Assembly: GCF_900177515.1 (NCBI RefSeq)
Contig: NZ_FXAK01000004.1
Location: 62,001 to 126,000 of the forward strand
Direction: 5' to 3'
Length of the DNA stretch: 64,000 nt
Origin: Azospirillum oryzae
Lineage (GTDB): Bacteria; Pseudomonadota; Alphaproteobacteria; Azospirillales; Azospirillaceae
Shown here: in pieces, positions 25,161 to 34,784 of the stretch
How positions within the stretch are numbered: position 1 is the stretch's first letter
Layout of the letters: every line of letters starts with the position of its first letter
The notes under the pieces: generated by a model
Seen by the model: only the letters and a program-made list of their open reading frames with translations
Told to the model about the DNA's origin: nothing
The model's database searches: none
Program-made: the position numbers and the translations under genes

Positions 25161-26295
25161 CAACCCTTAGGATGTTGCGGGCGGCGTTTGTGTCGGCGTT
25201 CGCCGTGTGCCCACACTGTCCACAATGAAACGTCGCTTGGCTCTCGCGACTGGACTTGTCGATGGTTCCGCAGACTGAACAGGCCTGCGATGTGTAAGCC
25301 GGGTTGACCTTGTGCAACGCGCCACCGCGCTCCGCGAGCTTGTAGGACAGAAAGCACTCGAACTGATACCAACCGTTGTTCAGGATCGCCCGGTTCAGAC
25401 CGGCCTTCTGCCGGACCTTCCGGCCCGGCTCGGCCGTGGTGCCTTTGGCCGATGCCGTCATGGTCCCGATCTTCAGGTCTTCCAGCACGACCATGCCGAA
25501 GCGGTCGGCGATCTCGCGCGAGCGTTCGTGGTTCCAGTGCAAGCGCAAGCGCGCGGCCTTCGCCTTCGTGCGGGCAAGCGCCCTGTGGGCGGCGTTGCGG
25601 CGGTTCGAGCCGCGTGTCTTCTTCGCCAGAGCGCGGGCCTGTTTCCGGGCGCGCTGGTCCAGCACGTTCAACCGCTCCTTTGGAAGGTCCCGGAACGTCC
25701 CGTCCGACAGGGCCAGCGTGTGGACCACGCCACGGTCGATGCCAACCGCGGGGTCGAAGGTGGCCGGCGTGTCGTGCTCAACCTCGACGCTGAACACTAC
25801 ATGCCAGCCCAGCGCATCTCGCGTCACCGTCACGTTTTTGACCGTGCCGGGAATGTCGCGCGTCAGACGGACCTTCACCTCGCCGATCTTCGGCAGCGTT
25901 ACCGCCGCCCACTTCGCGTTCAGCTTGCGCCAGGGACAGTCGCGTCCGTTGAAGCGGAAGGCGTCGTTCAGTGCGCGCTTGCGCGGGGTCGGATGGTTGG
26001 CGCGACCGGCGAAGAAGTTGGCGAATGCTTTGTCCAGATCGCGGAGTGCCTGTTGTTGGCAGATGATCGAGACAGCGGCGATCCAGTCGAACTCCGCGCG
26101 CAACAGCGTCAGCTCCCGGCACTGCGAGGCATAGGAGATGTTGTAGCCGGTGTTCGCCTTGACCTGCCGCCACCAGTCGCGGCGCTGCTCCAGGGCGAGA
26201 TTGTAAACGAGGCGGCACACCCCAGCGTACTGGCCGAACAGACTTTCCTGTTCGTCCGTCGCGTACAGCCGGAATTTGTAGCCTCGGTTCAGCAC
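25093..26295 (-). CDS. tnpB: IS605-type TnpB RNA-guided nuclease
   Basis: This 400-residue TnpB has all three RuvC-like acidic residues: Asp187 (VGIDRGVV), Glu272 (VVLEDLKI) and Asp368 (ADTNAARNIL). A zinc ribbon has CSVC and CGQC pairs. The N-terminal segment (YKFRLYATDEQESLFGQYAG) and the RQKAGLNRAILNNGW motif are intact. A short basic tail ends the protein. Its tnpA survives only as a C-terminal relic just upstream, so mobility would depend on another element, while nuclease function looks preserved. Confidence 0.93.
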   Translation of the reverse strand: MLNRGYKFRLYATDEQESLFGQYAGVCRLVYNLALEQRRDWWRQVKANTGYNISYASQCRELTLLRAEFDWIAAVSIICQQQALRDLDKAFANFFAGRANHPTPRKRALNDAFRFNGRDCPWRKLNAKWAAVTLPKIGEVKVRLTRDIPGTVKNVTVTRDALGWHVVFSVEVEHDTPATFDPAVGIDRGVVHTLALSDGTFRDLPKERLNVLDQRARKQARALAKKTRGSNRRNAAHRALARTKAKAARLRLHWNHERSREIADRFGMVVLEDLKIGTMTASAKGTTAEPGRKVRQKAGLNRAILNNGWYQFECFLSYKLAERGGALHKVNPAYTSQACSVCGTIDKSSRESQATFHCGQCGHTANADTNAARNILRVGTQPAPRSAVGRPVKRKLKRVA

Positions 26296-26298
26296 GTC

Positions 26299-26375
26299 CT
26301 AAGCCTTCGTCTGGTTCTCGATGTACTGCTTGATGACGGCCAGAGGAGCGCTGCCGACCGTGCAGACGAAATAGG
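26299..26375 (-). pseudogene. Relic of IS200-type tnpA (C-terminal tail)
   Basis: The minus strand reads RPYFVCTVGSAPLAVIKQYI then ENQTKA and a stop. This is the end of a Y1 transposase with its catalytic tyrosine (QYIENQ). The HUH half is missing. It lies directly in front of tnpB. Confidence 0.75.
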
Positions 26376-26540
26376 GCCGACCCGACGCCGGGCAACGGCC
26401 TGCGGAAACGCTCGCAGGTGATGGTCGACAAGGTCCAGACGATCGCCCGCGCCAAGATCGGCGAGGCGTTCGGACGGTTGGAGGATGAAAGCATGCTCAC
26501 GGTCAACCGGGCGTTCCTCCTCTGGATCGGGCTGGCCTGA
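26376..26540 (+). pseudogene. MazF/PemK toxin C-terminal relic
   Basis: A plus-strand frame reads PTPGNGLRKRSQVMVDKVQT, then ARAKIGEAFGRLEDE and LLWIGLA before a stop at 26538-26540. This matches the C-terminal half of MazF/PemK endoribonucleases (GLxKxSQVMVDK, IGRLxD). The N-terminal half is absent and the left edge coincides with the insertion element. The toxin is dead. No antitoxin is visible next to it. Confidence 0.8.
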
Positions 26541-26597
26541 GCAGACTCGTCGTTTGCAGACTCGTTGCTATTTTTCAAAGAGGGAGAAGGAAATCCG

Positions 26598-27746
26598 ATG
26601 GCGATGACCGGTGCCGAACATCGCGTGCTGTACCGCGACCCGCGGTTCTATGCGTCCTTCCCGTCGCTGACCCCGGTGGGAGATGGGTCGGTGCTGCTGG
26701 CTTTCCGGCGCGCGCGCGACCATCGCTGGCTGCGCGGAGCGGAATACCGGACGGCGGAGGCCGGGTTCAACCATGTCGACCATCTCGATTCCCGCTCGCA
26801 GACCGTGCTGCTGCGGCTCGGCCCCGATGCGGAGCCGCTGGGCGAGGAGATGTCCCTGCCGCCCGACCCGCAGGCGGCCGACCAGGACGCCAGCCTGCTC
26901 ACCCTGCGGGACGGCCGCATCCTGCTGACCGGCTTCCGCTGGTATCCGGTGCCGTCGTCGCAAGGGGAGGCGCTGCGCGCGCTGGGAATCGGGCTGACCG
27001 GCAATCCGCAGAAGACCGGCGACCTCTACATCTTCTGGGGCGGCTACAGCCGGCACAGCGACGGCGGCGGGCGCAGCTGGACCCCCCATCGCGACCTGCC
27101 CCCCCTGCCCGGCCATCCCGACATCGTGCCGGGCCAGCGGCCCTTTTACGGCGGCGCGGTGCGCGGCCGGGCGGTGGAGGCGCCGGACGGCACCATCCTG
27201 CAGACCGGCTACACCCACCATCCCTCCACCGGCACCTATGCCAGCCATCTCTTCGCCTCCACCGACCGGGGGGAGAGCTGGGAGCACCGGGCGATCATCG
27301 CCATCGATCCCGAGGCCAAGGCCGGATTCTGCGAGACGGCGCTGCATCTGGACGCCGACGGCGTGCTGCATGCCTTCCACCGCACCACCGGGCTGGACGA
27401 CCATCTGGCGACCTCGCGCTCCACCGATCTCGGCCACAGCTGGGAGCCGTGGCGGCGCCAGGCGGTGGTCGGCCATCCCTATGACGCCTGCCCGCTGCCG
27501 GACGGCCGGATTCTGCTGGTCGGCGGCTACCGCCATGCGCCCTACGGCGTGCGCGCCCGCCTCTACGACCCGCGCCGCCAGCAGCCCGGTGAGGTGCCGG
27601 AGCTGGTGCTGCGCGACGACGGGCCGGCGCCGGATCTCGGCTATCCCTGGGCGGCGGTGCTGCCGGACGGCCGCGCCATGGTCGCCTATTACATCTGCGA
27701 CGCCACCGGCTCTCGCGGCATCGAGGCGACGCTGTTCCGGCCGTGA
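26598..27746 (+). CDS. Sialidase/BNR-repeat (six-bladed beta-propeller-like) protein
   Basis: From the ATG at 26598, preceded by GAGAAGGA, the protein has 382 residues. Asp-box motifs recur: SDGGGRSW, STDRGESWEH and STDLGHSWEP. An early arginine-containing motif (LLAFRRARDHRW) could be part of the sialidase arginine triad. There is no signal peptide. The fold is likely a sialidase-type beta-propeller; whether it cleaves sialic or related nonulosonic acids is not shown. Confidence 0.82.
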   Translation: MAMTGAEHRVLYRDPRFYASFPSLTPVGDGSVLLAFRRARDHRWLRGAEYRTAEAGFNHVDHLDSRSQTVLLRLGPDAEPLGEEMSLPPDPQAADQDASLLTLRDGRILLTGFRWYPVPSSQGEALRALGIGLTGNPQKTGDLYIFWGGYSRHSDGGGRSWTPHRDLPPLPGHPDIVPGQRPFYGGAVRGRAVEAPDGTILQTGYTHHPSTGTYASHLFASTDRGESWEHRAIIAIDPEAKAGFCETALHLDADGVLHAFHRTTGLDDHLATSRSTDLGHSWEPWRRQAVVGHPYDACPLPDGRILLVGGYRHAPYGVRARLYDPRRQQPGEVPELVLRDDGPAPDLGYPWAAVLPDGRAMVAYYICDATGSRGIEATLFRP

Positions 27747-27815
27747 CGGGAGGAAGCGCCTGCGACCTGCTGTGCCCTGGACCGGGCTGCGGGGCGCGGG
27801 CTACCCTTCCTCCCC

Positions 27816-28949
27816 ATGGAACGCCCCCTCCCCTTCATCGCCGCCAAGGCCGTCCCCGGCATCGCCCCTGCCGCCTACCACGACCCGGAGATCTTCCGGG
27901 CGGAGGAGGAGCGGGTCTTCCGCCAATCCTGGGTCTTCGCCGGCTTCACCGACGAGCTTGCCCGGCCCAACGACTATCTGACCCGCCGGATCGGCGGGCT
28001 GGACGTGCTGGTGCAGAATTTCGACGGGGAACTGCGGGGATTCCGCAACGTCTGCACCCACCGCTTCGCCATGATCCACCGGGCGCCGCGCGGCAACGGC
28101 ATGCTGCGCTGCGGCTATCACGGCTGGACCTTCGACCGCGACGGCGTGCCCTACGGCATTCCCGGCAACGAGGCGAATTTCGGTCTCGACCGCGAGGGCC
28201 GCTGCGGCCGTGCCCTGATGCCGGTGGCGGTCGGGGTGTGCGGGCGCTTCGTCTTCCTGCGGGTGGCGGCGGAGGGATTGGACCTCGGCGAGTGGCTCGG
28301 CGTCTATGCCGACGTGCTGCGCCATGCCTCGGAAATCTTCGTCCGTTCCTTCGACGAGCGGTCGATGGAGTGGGCGGCCAACTGGAAGATGGGGGTGGAG
28401 AGCGTGCTGGAGGTCTACCACGCCGACCTCACCCACCCGACGACCTTCCGTAAGCTGGTGAAGGGCGACTGGCGCTGCGACTATGACGGCGCCCATTCCC
28501 GCGGCGTGACCGGCGTGTCGGACAAGAGTGCCCGCTGGTGGGACGGCGTGTCGGAGCGGCTGGGCTTTCGCCCCAGTCCGCTTCTGCGCGAGTACGACCA
28601 CCTGCACATCTTCCCCAACCTGGAGATCGGCTTCACCCGCGGCGCAGTGATGAGCGTCCAGACCTATGATCCGCTCGGTCCCGACCGCTGCGCGCTGAAT
28701 CTCCGCCTGTTCCTGGCCGACCCGGACGGCGCCCCTGGGGGAGATGCTGGAAAGGGCGGCCCCGCCGCCCGCCGCCTGATCGAGGAGGGGGCGCGCGACC
28801 TCAACGTCGCCCTGCTGCGCGAGGACCAGGAGGCGTCGGAGCTGGCCTTCCGCGGCTGCAGGCAGACGGAGCGCCCCGCCCTGCTCGGCCTGAACGAGGA
28901 GCGCATCCAGCAGTTCCACGCGGTGTGGCGGGGGATGGTGGGGGGCTGA
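27816..28949 (+). CDS. Rieske-type aromatic-ring-hydroxylating oxygenase, large subunit
   Basis: This 377-residue protein has the Rieske [2Fe-2S] ligands Cys80/His82 (CTHRF) and Cys99/His102 (CGYHGW). The catalytic domain carries the mononuclear iron motif (ESVLEVYHADLTH). No reductase or ferredoxin gene lies nearby, so electrons must come from elsewhere. It is 68 bases downstream of the sialidase-like gene on the same strand. The substrate is unknown; relatives act on aromatics, betaines and cell-envelope or natural-product intermediates. Confidence 0.9.
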   Translation: MERPLPFIAAKAVPGIAPAAYHDPEIFRAEEERVFRQSWVFAGFTDELARPNDYLTRRIGGLDVLVQNFDGELRGFRNVCTHRFAMIHRAPRGNGMLRCGYHGWTFDRDGVPYGIPGNEANFGLDREGRCGRALMPVAVGVCGRFVFLRVAAEGLDLGEWLGVYADVLRHASEIFVRSFDERSMEWAANWKMGVESVLEVYHADLTHPTTFRKLVKGDWRCDYDGAHSRGVTGVSDKSARWWDGVSERLGFRPSPLLREYDHLHIFPNLEIGFTRGAVMSVQTYDPLGPDRCALNLRLFLADPDGAPGGDAGKGGPAARRLIEEGARDLNVALLREDQEASELAFRGCRQTERPALLGLNEERIQQFHAVWRGMVGG

Positions 28950-29069
28950 GGCCTGCTCTTGCGGTGACGATCTTCTCCAGGAAGCCATCTTCAGGAAGCC
29001 ACCGGCCAAGTCGCGTGCGGCCTGGCCGATGATCCGCGTGCGTTCACATGATCGCCTCTGGTATCAGGA

Positions 29070-31163
29070 TCATGCCGCACGGATGGCGGTCAGGAACTGT
29101 TCCACCTCTCCGCGCAACCGGTCAGCCTCATGCGACAGTTGGCCGGCCGCATCGAGCACGTCGCCGGCGGCGGAACCGGTCTCGGTGGCGGCGTGGCTGA
29201 CGTCGGCAATGTTCTTCGTCACCGCTTGGGTGCCGACCGCCGCCTGCTGGACATTCCGGGAGATCTCGCTGGTCGCGGCACCCTGCTCCTCGATGGCGGC
29301 GGCAATGGTGGTGGCGATTTCACTCATCGTCGCGATGGTCTGCCCGATGCCAGTGATCGATGCCGCGGCGTTGCTGGTTGCCGTCTGCATCGAAGCGATC
29401 TGAGCGGCGATCTCCTCCGTCGCCTTGGCGGTCTGGGTGGCGAGGTTCTTCACCTCGCTTGCCACCACGGCAAAGCCCTTGCCCATTTCGCCGGCTCTCG
29501 CTGCCTCGATCGTGGCGTTCAGCGCCAGCAGGTTGGTCTGGGTGGCAATGCCGTTGATCATCTGAACGATCTCGCCGATGCGGTGCGCCTGTTCGACCAA
29601 ACCGTTGACATGCTCGGTCGTCTGTTGCGCCTCTGCGACCGCCTGATCGGCGATGGCGGTGGAGCGCGACACCTGTCCGCTGATTTCGGCAATCGAGGCG
29701 GTCAGTTCCTCCGTTGCGGTGGCGACGGTCTGCACGTTGCTGGACGCTTGTTCGGCCGCGGCTGCGGTTGCGGCAGCCTGCCGGTTGGTGTAGGTCGCGG
29801 TGTTCGTCATGGCCTGGGCCGTGGACTCCAGCGCCCCGGCGGAGGTCGATACGGTGTGCAGAATGCCGGACACTGTCCTGTCGAAGCTGTGCACGAGTGT
29901 CTCCACCATTCCAGCCCGACGCTCCTTGGCCCGACGCTCATCGGCCTGCGCGGTTTCCAGACGATCGCGCTCCTGGGCATGCTCCTTGAAGACGAGGAGC
30001 GCGCCGGCAAGCCTGCCGATCTCATCGCCACGGCCGCGATACGGAACTTCGCCGGAGAGGTCACCATCGGCGACCTGCAGCATTGCCTTGGAAATCTCAT
30101 GAATGGGGACGGCAACCCGGCGGCGGACAATGAGTGTACCGGCGATACCGAGCGCCAGGGCCAGCACCAGCAACGTCCCATTGATCGCCAGTGCCGTGAT
30201 CTCCTCGCTCTGATGCTGCGCCGCGCGAATGGCGATGGCATCGAGTGTGGCGTTGGCCACGGCATCGAGACCGCTCATCGAACGGTCGGCCAGCTCGTTC
30301 ACATCCTCCAGGCGCATCGGCGGCTCCTGGCCGGCGGTAGCCGCGGCCAGGACCGTCTCCCGGACTTTCAGATAATCGGATACGTAGCTGCGCTCGGCCG
30401 CGGCAATCGCCGCCTTGACGGCGTCAGGAGTCGTGGGGCGCTGAGCCGCCTCGCGCACCACGCGCCACGCCGCATCGAACTGGCCACGGACAAGAGCCAT
30501 CCGGGAGCCGTCCTCCGCGGAGACTTTCTTCTGGAGCATCGCGCCGTCGAACAGCACACGCAGCGGTGTTGCCGCTTCACGGGCCGCCACGGCCGCGTCC
30601 TTCACGCCGATCAGTTCGGAGAACAGGGGGTCGAGCGCGCGCATCGGTTCCAAGAGGGTCGTCGACGATTGGGCGAGCAGGTCAATGGCTTCCGTCGAAC
30701 CGCCCATCCACTCGTCGACCAAATCCTTGCGGCGTTGGGCGACGGCGAGCTTCAATGCCGCGTCCACCTCGTTGCGCAACGAATCGAGCCGGGCAATAGC
30801 GTTGCGCACTTCGGTCGTGCCCAGGCCGGAGGCGCACTCCACCGCACCACAGACGGTGGCGACGGCCTCGGCGGCGACGGTCGAGGACTGCCGCAGGCCC
30901 GCCAGTTTCGCCACCATCAGCGGTTCTGACCCCGGTGGCTGCAACAGCAAGCGCCGCACTCCACCACGCTCGGAACGGATCGCCTGCATCGCCGAGAAGA
31001 TGGTCCGCGACGCCTCGGCCACGGTTTGAACGCTTCGGCTGCTCGACAGCGTGCGCAACGATGACACGGTATCCATGCTAACAACCAGCACTGGAAATGC
31101 GACGCCGCCGCCAAATAGCATCAACAACGTCGCAGTTATGCTTAGACTATGTAGACGCTTCAT
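29070..31163 (-). CDS. Methyl-accepting chemotaxis protein
   Basis: From the ATG at 31163 the receptor has 697 residues. A first membrane segment ([20 protein letters not shown]) and a second ([20 protein letters not shown]) frame a roughly 290-residue sensor region. A HAMP domain follows ([20 protein letters not shown]). The signalling hairpin tip is visible ([40 protein letters not shown]). There is no C-terminal CheR-tethering pentapeptide. The ligand is unknown. Upstream DNA (31164-31330) is AT-rich and likely holds the promoter. Confidence 0.93.
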   Translation of the reverse strand: MKRLHSLSITATLLMLFGGGVAFPVLVVSMDTVSSLRTLSSSRSVQTVAEASRTIFSAMQAIRSERGGVRRLLLQPPGSEPLMVAKLAGLRQSSTVAAEAVATVCGAVECASGLGTTEVRNAIARLDSLRNEVDAALKLAVAQRRKDLVDEWMGGSTEAIDLLAQSSTTLLEPMRALDPLFSELIGVKDAAVAAREAATPLRVLFDGAMLQKKVSAEDGSRMALVRGQFDAAWRVVREAAQRPTTPDAVKAAIAAAERSYVSDYLKVRETVLAAATAGQEPPMRLEDVNELADRSMSGLDAVANATLDAIAIRAAQHQSEEITALAINGTLLVLALALGIAGTLIVRRRVAVPIHEISKAMLQVADGDLSGEVPYRGRGDEIGRLAGALLVFKEHAQERDRLETAQADERRAKERRAGMVETLVHSFDRTVSGILHTVSTSAGALESTAQAMTNTATYTNRQAAATAAAAEQASSNVQTVATATEELTASIAEISGQVSRSTAIADQAVAEAQQTTEHVNGLVEQAHRIGEIVQMINGIATQTNLLALNATIEAARAGEMGKGFAVVASEVKNLATQTAKATEEIAAQIASMQTATSNAAASITGIGQTIATMSEIATTIAAAIEEQGAATSEISRNVQQAAVGTQAVTKNIADVSHAATETGSAAGDVLDAAGQLSHEADRLRGEVEQFLTAIRAA

Positions 31164-31772
31164 TGTAGGATCCCCATGTCTTCGCAGGAGTGAATATCCT
31201 TTCATTTCTTTGTGACATAAACGGAAATCACTGTCCAACATATCCATGTATTCTATACATTCTCTTAATTATTCTGCCAGCAACTTTTATGCACGCTAAG
31301 CAATAAACAAAAGCCCTTCTGGCACACTTGTTTCACGAACACAGCAGACTGGCGCTGCTCGGTGCAGCCCAATCTGACGCCATCGACGTCGATGGAACCG
31401 CGGCGGACGGACATTCCTCGGGATTTCATCGCAGGCTCTGTCCAGAAGCTTTGCCGAACGGCAGCTCTCTGGAATGAAGCAGTCATTCACCGAGTGATCC
31501 GAGCGCTGGCGAAGGGGGGCCACGGCACCGTCGGTCCCGGGCTTGGAGCCAGTCCAAGCCGACCAGCGTGCGCTCGAGGTGGTCGACTATGATGCGCAAG
31601 CACGGCCGCACAGGTCTCGGCTCGGCAAAAGATCAGGCCGGCCACTCAACGCTTCTGGCCGACCAATGCCGCGAGACCGTCGCCATGCTGACATTGAACG
31701 CCGTCGGCCACCGAGCGTTCCCGGCTTCGTCGCTTGGCGTGCGGCTTTGAACAGAGTCTGTGATGAGGCTCC
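31164..31772. other. Intergenic region with no supported gene
   Basis: About 600 bases upstream of the chemotaxis receptor. The first part is AT-rich (TTCTCTTAATTATTC near 31260). From about 31330 on it is GC-rich with short open frames on both strands that resemble no family I know. It may hold decayed insertion-sequence DNA, but I cannot show that. Confidence 0.4.
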
Positions 31773-32336
31773 TCACCGCCACTCCCGCCCGTCCATGTCC
31801 TGGTAGATGCGGAAGCGCTCGCGCACCGTCAGCCAGTCCTCGGCCAGCATCTCGAAGATGTGCAGGTCGATCTCCTGCCCGTCCTTCACCACCTGGCGCC
31901 TCAGCACGCCGACCGGGCGGTAGCCGATCATCGGCTGGCCCTTCAGCAGGCGGGGGCTGTTGGTGCCCAGGATGTGGTTCACCACCTTGCGCAGCCCCAT
32001 GGCGAAGAAGACGTGGTTCAGCATATAGGCGAAGTTCAGCGGGGCCGCCCCCATCCGCCCCGCCCGCTCGCCCATCAGCACGCCGAAGGTGGCGATCCGC
32101 CACTCCGGCTCGGTCACGGTGATGGAGACATGGCCGGCCGGCACGCCGTCGACGCAGAGGATGCGGTGGACATAGTCGTCGCGCTCTTTGCTGCGCCGCA
32201 GCCACGCCTTCTGCCGCTCCACGTCGTAGGGCACGCGGCTCAGCATCTGGCCGGCGATGTCGGGGCGGGTGCGCCAGTCGAGTAGCAGCTGGGCGTGCTC
32301 CTCCGTCGGCTCGATGAAGGTCAGGGAGCCGCTCAT
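31773..32336 (-). CDS. GNAT-family N-acetyltransferase
   Basis: The ATG at 32336 gives 187 residues. FIEPTEEHAQLLLDWRTRPD and GHVSITVTEPEWR with the later YMLNHVFFAMGLRKV are typical of the RimJ/RimL-like GNAT fold that moves an acyl group from acyl-CoA to an amine. The frame stays open upstream through the SDR gene, but in a shadow frame. It lies 60 bases downstream of the SDR on the same strand, so the two may share a transcript. Substrate unknown; amino-sugar acetylation would fit the context. Confidence 0.82.
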   Translation of the reverse strand: MSGSLTFIEPTEEHAQLLLDWRTRPDIAGQMLSRVPYDVERQKAWLRRSKERDDYVHRILCVDGVPAGHVSITVTEPEWRIATFGVLMGERAGRMGAAPLNFAYMLNHVFFAMGLRKVVNHILGTNSPRLLKGQPMIGYRPVGVLRRQVVKDGQEIDLHIFEMLAEDWLTVRERFRIYQDMDGREWR

Positions 32337-32395
32337 GCCAGGGCTCCCGATCCCGTCCGATTGGCCCGTCCGATTGGGATGGCGCATGGCGGACC

Positions 32396-33172
32396 TCAGG
32401 CGGTGCGGCCGCCGTCCACCGTGACGATGGACCCGGTCATCCAGCGGCTGGTGTCGGCGAGCAGATAGGCGATCATGTGGGCGATGTCGTCGGGATGGCC
32501 GAAGCCCAGCGGCTGCAGCGTGCGCAGATGCTCGTACTGTTCGGCGGTCAGCTTCTGCTTGCCGCGCTCGATCAGCTCGGTCTCGACGATGGAGGGAACC
32601 ACGCAGTTGACGCGGATGCCGTCGCTCAGCAGCTCCACCGCCAGCCCCTTGGTGGCGGCGATGATGCCGCCCTTGCTGGCGGCATAGACGACGTTGCCCG
32701 GCGAGGCCGCCGTCGCCGCGGTGGAGGAGATCAGCGCCATCGCCGCCCGGTCGGCATGGCAGCCCTTCTGCCGCAGCCCACGGGCGAGCGCGAGCGCGCT
32801 GCCCAGGTTGGCCCGCATCACCTCGTCGAAGAAGGCGGCGGAGAAGATGCGGATCGGCCGCAGGGTCTGGATGCCGGCGCAGTGCGCGATGCCGTCGAAG
32901 GGCGAATCGTCGGCGCACAGCCCCTTCATCCAGCCCGGCACGGCCTCGAGATCCGACAGGTCGAAGGGGGCGATGGCGTGGTCTTCCCCCTCGAGTTTAT
33001 CGGCGGTTTGGGCCAGCCGTTCCTCGTCGCGGCCGTTCAGCACCAGCCTTGCGCCGAGCTTCGCCAGCACCACCGCCGTCGCCCGGCCGATCCCGGCCGA
33101 CGCCCCGGTCACCAGGATGCGGCGGCCGGTCAGGTCCATGGGGTTGTAGGCGGCCGGGGTGCAGGCGGTCAT
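32396..33172 (-). CDS. Short-chain dehydrogenase/reductase (SDR)
   Basis: From the ATG at 33172 the enzyme has 258 residues. The NAD(P)-binding [13 protein letters not shown] (NAG-like) and the catalytic serine with YAASK are all present, followed by PSIVETE and the SIVTVDGG end typical of classical SDRs. A later in-frame ATG at 33139 ([10 protein letters not shown]) is a close alternative start. It oxidises or reduces a carbonyl/hydroxyl substrate that cannot be named from sequence. Confidence 0.9.
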   Translation of the reverse strand: MTACTPAAYNPMDLTGRRILVTGASAGIGRATAVVLAKLGARLVLNGRDEERLAQTADKLEGEDHAIAPFDLSDLEAVPGWMKGLCADDSPFDGIAHCAGIQTLRPIRIFSAAFFDEVMRANLGSALALARGLRQKGCHADRAAMALISSTAATAASPGNVVYAASKGGIIAATKGLAVELLSDGIRVNCVVPSIVETELIERGKQKLTAEQYEHLRTLQPLGFGHPDDIAHMIAYLLADTSRWMTGSIVTVDGGRTA

Positions 33173-33282
33173 GGCAGGGAAATCCAGGTTGGTGGCGTAT
33201 CGGGACGCGGACCATAGCACGACGGCCGGCCGACATCAGCGCGTCCGGGACTGCGGCCTTTTGGTGCGGGGCGCCACGCCCG

Positions 33283-33346
33283 TTTCCCAATTGGCAGCAA
33301 CGGCGTCGCCGCTGTCAGCACATTGGGAAACACCCCATTGCAATGG
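33283..33346. promoter_or_regulatory. Inverted repeats upstream of hipA, candidate operator
   Basis: TTTCCCAAT (33283-33291) is inverted at ATTGGGAAA (33322-33330), and a separate perfect palindrome CCATTGCAATGG lies at 33335-33346. A TATCTTATT stretch follows. These sit 50-130 bases before the HipA start, where HipB-type repressors would act. No experimental match is claimed. Confidence 0.45.
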
Positions 33347-33398
33347 TATCTTATTGTAGCCGGCTCGCATATATGCTCCATAGAAATGGAATGTTTCT

Positions 33399-34784
33399 GT
33401 GAAGCAAGCGGCCATGGGCGACAGTGCAAGCCTGATCGTTCAGCTCCATCATCACGGTGTCTGGCACGATGCCGCCGACTTGGCGGTCAGTGATGTCCAG
33501 GCTGGCATCCGCTCGCCCACCCGGCTTGAATACGACCCTTTCTATTTCATCGCCTTCGGCAATGCGGAGTTTGCCGAAGGCCGGCCGGTGGCTGACTGGC
33601 GGGCGGTGTCGGTGCGCGACCGCGTCGATATGGCGGCGCATCGCCGGGACCATTGGCCGCCCTTCCTGCTCGACCTGCTGCCCCAGGGCCATGCCCGCCG
33701 CCGTCTGGCGGCCGAGATGGGGTTCGGTCCCGATGACGAAGGCTTCGCCTTTCCGCTCCTGCTGCGCGGGGCGGGAAGCCCCATCGGCAATGTCCGCGTC
33801 AAGCAGGCTTTTGAGGCCGAGCGGGAGCGTCTGGGCGGTGAAACGGTGGCTGGCGTGACGCTGGACGAGGTCTTCGACCGCTCCCCCGCTTTCCAGGACA
33901 TGGCTGGCCGCTTCGCCCTGATCGCTTCGGGGTCGAGCGGCGTCCAGGGCGAATGGCCGAAGCTGCTGCTGACGCGCAAGGACGACGGGCTGTGGTATCC
34001 CGACTCCGTGGTCGGGGATGACGAGGCCCGCGACCACATCATCGTCAAAATGTCGCGGGCGAAGGGACCGGAGGACCGCCTGATTCTCGCCTGCGAGGCG
34101 CCCTATCTGGAGATCGCCCGCGGCTTCGGCCTGCGGGTCGGCCGGCCGTTGATCCACCGCGGCGATACGTTGGCGATCCCCCGCTTCGACCGCGCCGTGT
34201 CGGCGGAGGGCGTGACGCGGTTGGGCCAGGAAAGCTTGGTGTCCGCGGCCGGGGTCGCCGCCTTCGGCCACCAGGCAACGCATGAGGCCTATATCGCCGT
34301 GCTCCACGCCGTCTGCACCGAGCCGGCCGGGGAGATCGTCGAGTATGTGCTGCGCGACCTGCTGAACCGAGCCATGGGCGACACCGACAATCATGGCCGC
34401 AACACCGCCCTGCAGAAGCGTCCTGACGGCTGGATCGGCCTGACCCCGCGCTTCGACTTCGCGCCGATGGTGCTGGACCCGGGGGTCATCGCGCCGTCGA
34501 CCCGCTGGGAGTGCCTGCGCGGTGGCGGCTTCCCCATCCGGTTCGAGCGGATTTGCGAGGCCGTCACCGCCGTCACCGGGGACGACGGGTTGGGCCGGCG
34601 GCTGGCCGGGGCGCTGTCGGCGAAGGCCGATGCGGTCGCCGCCCTGCCGGAGACGGCGCGCGCCCATGGAGTGCCGGAACCGGTGATCGCCCGCGCCTTC
34701 GCCGCCTGCGGCGAGCTTGCCGCCGCACTCGCGGCCCTGCCGGCAAGCGGTTTTGGAAAAGGCCGGGCCGATGCCGCGCCGTAG
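33399..34784 (+). CDS. hipA: HipA-family toxin kinase
   Basis: This serine/threonine kinase toxin has up to 461 residues. Start options are a GTG at 33399 or an ATG at 33414. The ATP-binding GSSGVQGEWPKLLL, the catalytic Asp330/Asn334 in MGDTDNHGRNTAL and the metal-binding Asp353 in PRFDFAPM are present. HipA homologues phosphorylate aminoacyl-tRNA synthetases and induce dormancy. The full N-terminal subdomain 1 is present. It precedes and overlaps its HTH partner by 14 bases, the reverse of the classical hipB-hipA order. Confidence 0.92.
   Translation: MKQAAMGDSASLIVQLHHHGVWHDAADLAVSDVQAGIRSPTRLEYDPFYFIAFGNAEFAEGRPVADWRAVSVRDRVDMAAHRRDHWPPFLLDLLPQGHARRRLAAEMGFGPDDEGFAFPLLLRGAGSPIGNVRVKQAFEAERERLGGETVAGVTLDEVFDRSPAFQDMAGRFALIASGSSGVQGEWPKLLLTRKDDGLWYPDSVVGDDEARDHIIVKMSRAKGPEDRLILACEAPYLEIARGFGLRVGRPLIHRGDTLAIPRFDRAVSAEGVTRLGQESLVSAAGVAAFGHQATHEAYIAVLHAVCTEPAGEIVEYVLRDLLNRAMGDTDNHGRNTALQKRPDGWIGLTPRFDFAPMVLDPGVIAPSTRWECLRGGGFPIRFERICEAVTAVTGDDGLGRRLAGALSAKADAVAALPETARAHGVPEPVIARAFAACGELAAALAALPASGFGKGRADAAP

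Larger units (their letters stand above)
25047..26375. mobile_element. IS605-type element with tnpA relic and intact tnpB (minus strand)
   Basis: The right end lies at about 25047: a hairpin (CGGCT-GA-AGCCG) and GGGGAAGATGTTAA on the minus strand match the usual right end of this family. The left end lies near 26375, where a 24-residue tnpA tail stops against a MazF relic. It sits between two broken genes that are not parts of one another, so a deletion or rearrangement accompanied the insertion. Confidence 0.75.

Noticed and set aside
31543..31806. Short plus-strand frames considered as a decayed transposase
   Set aside because: No transposase motif or terminal repeat could be identified.
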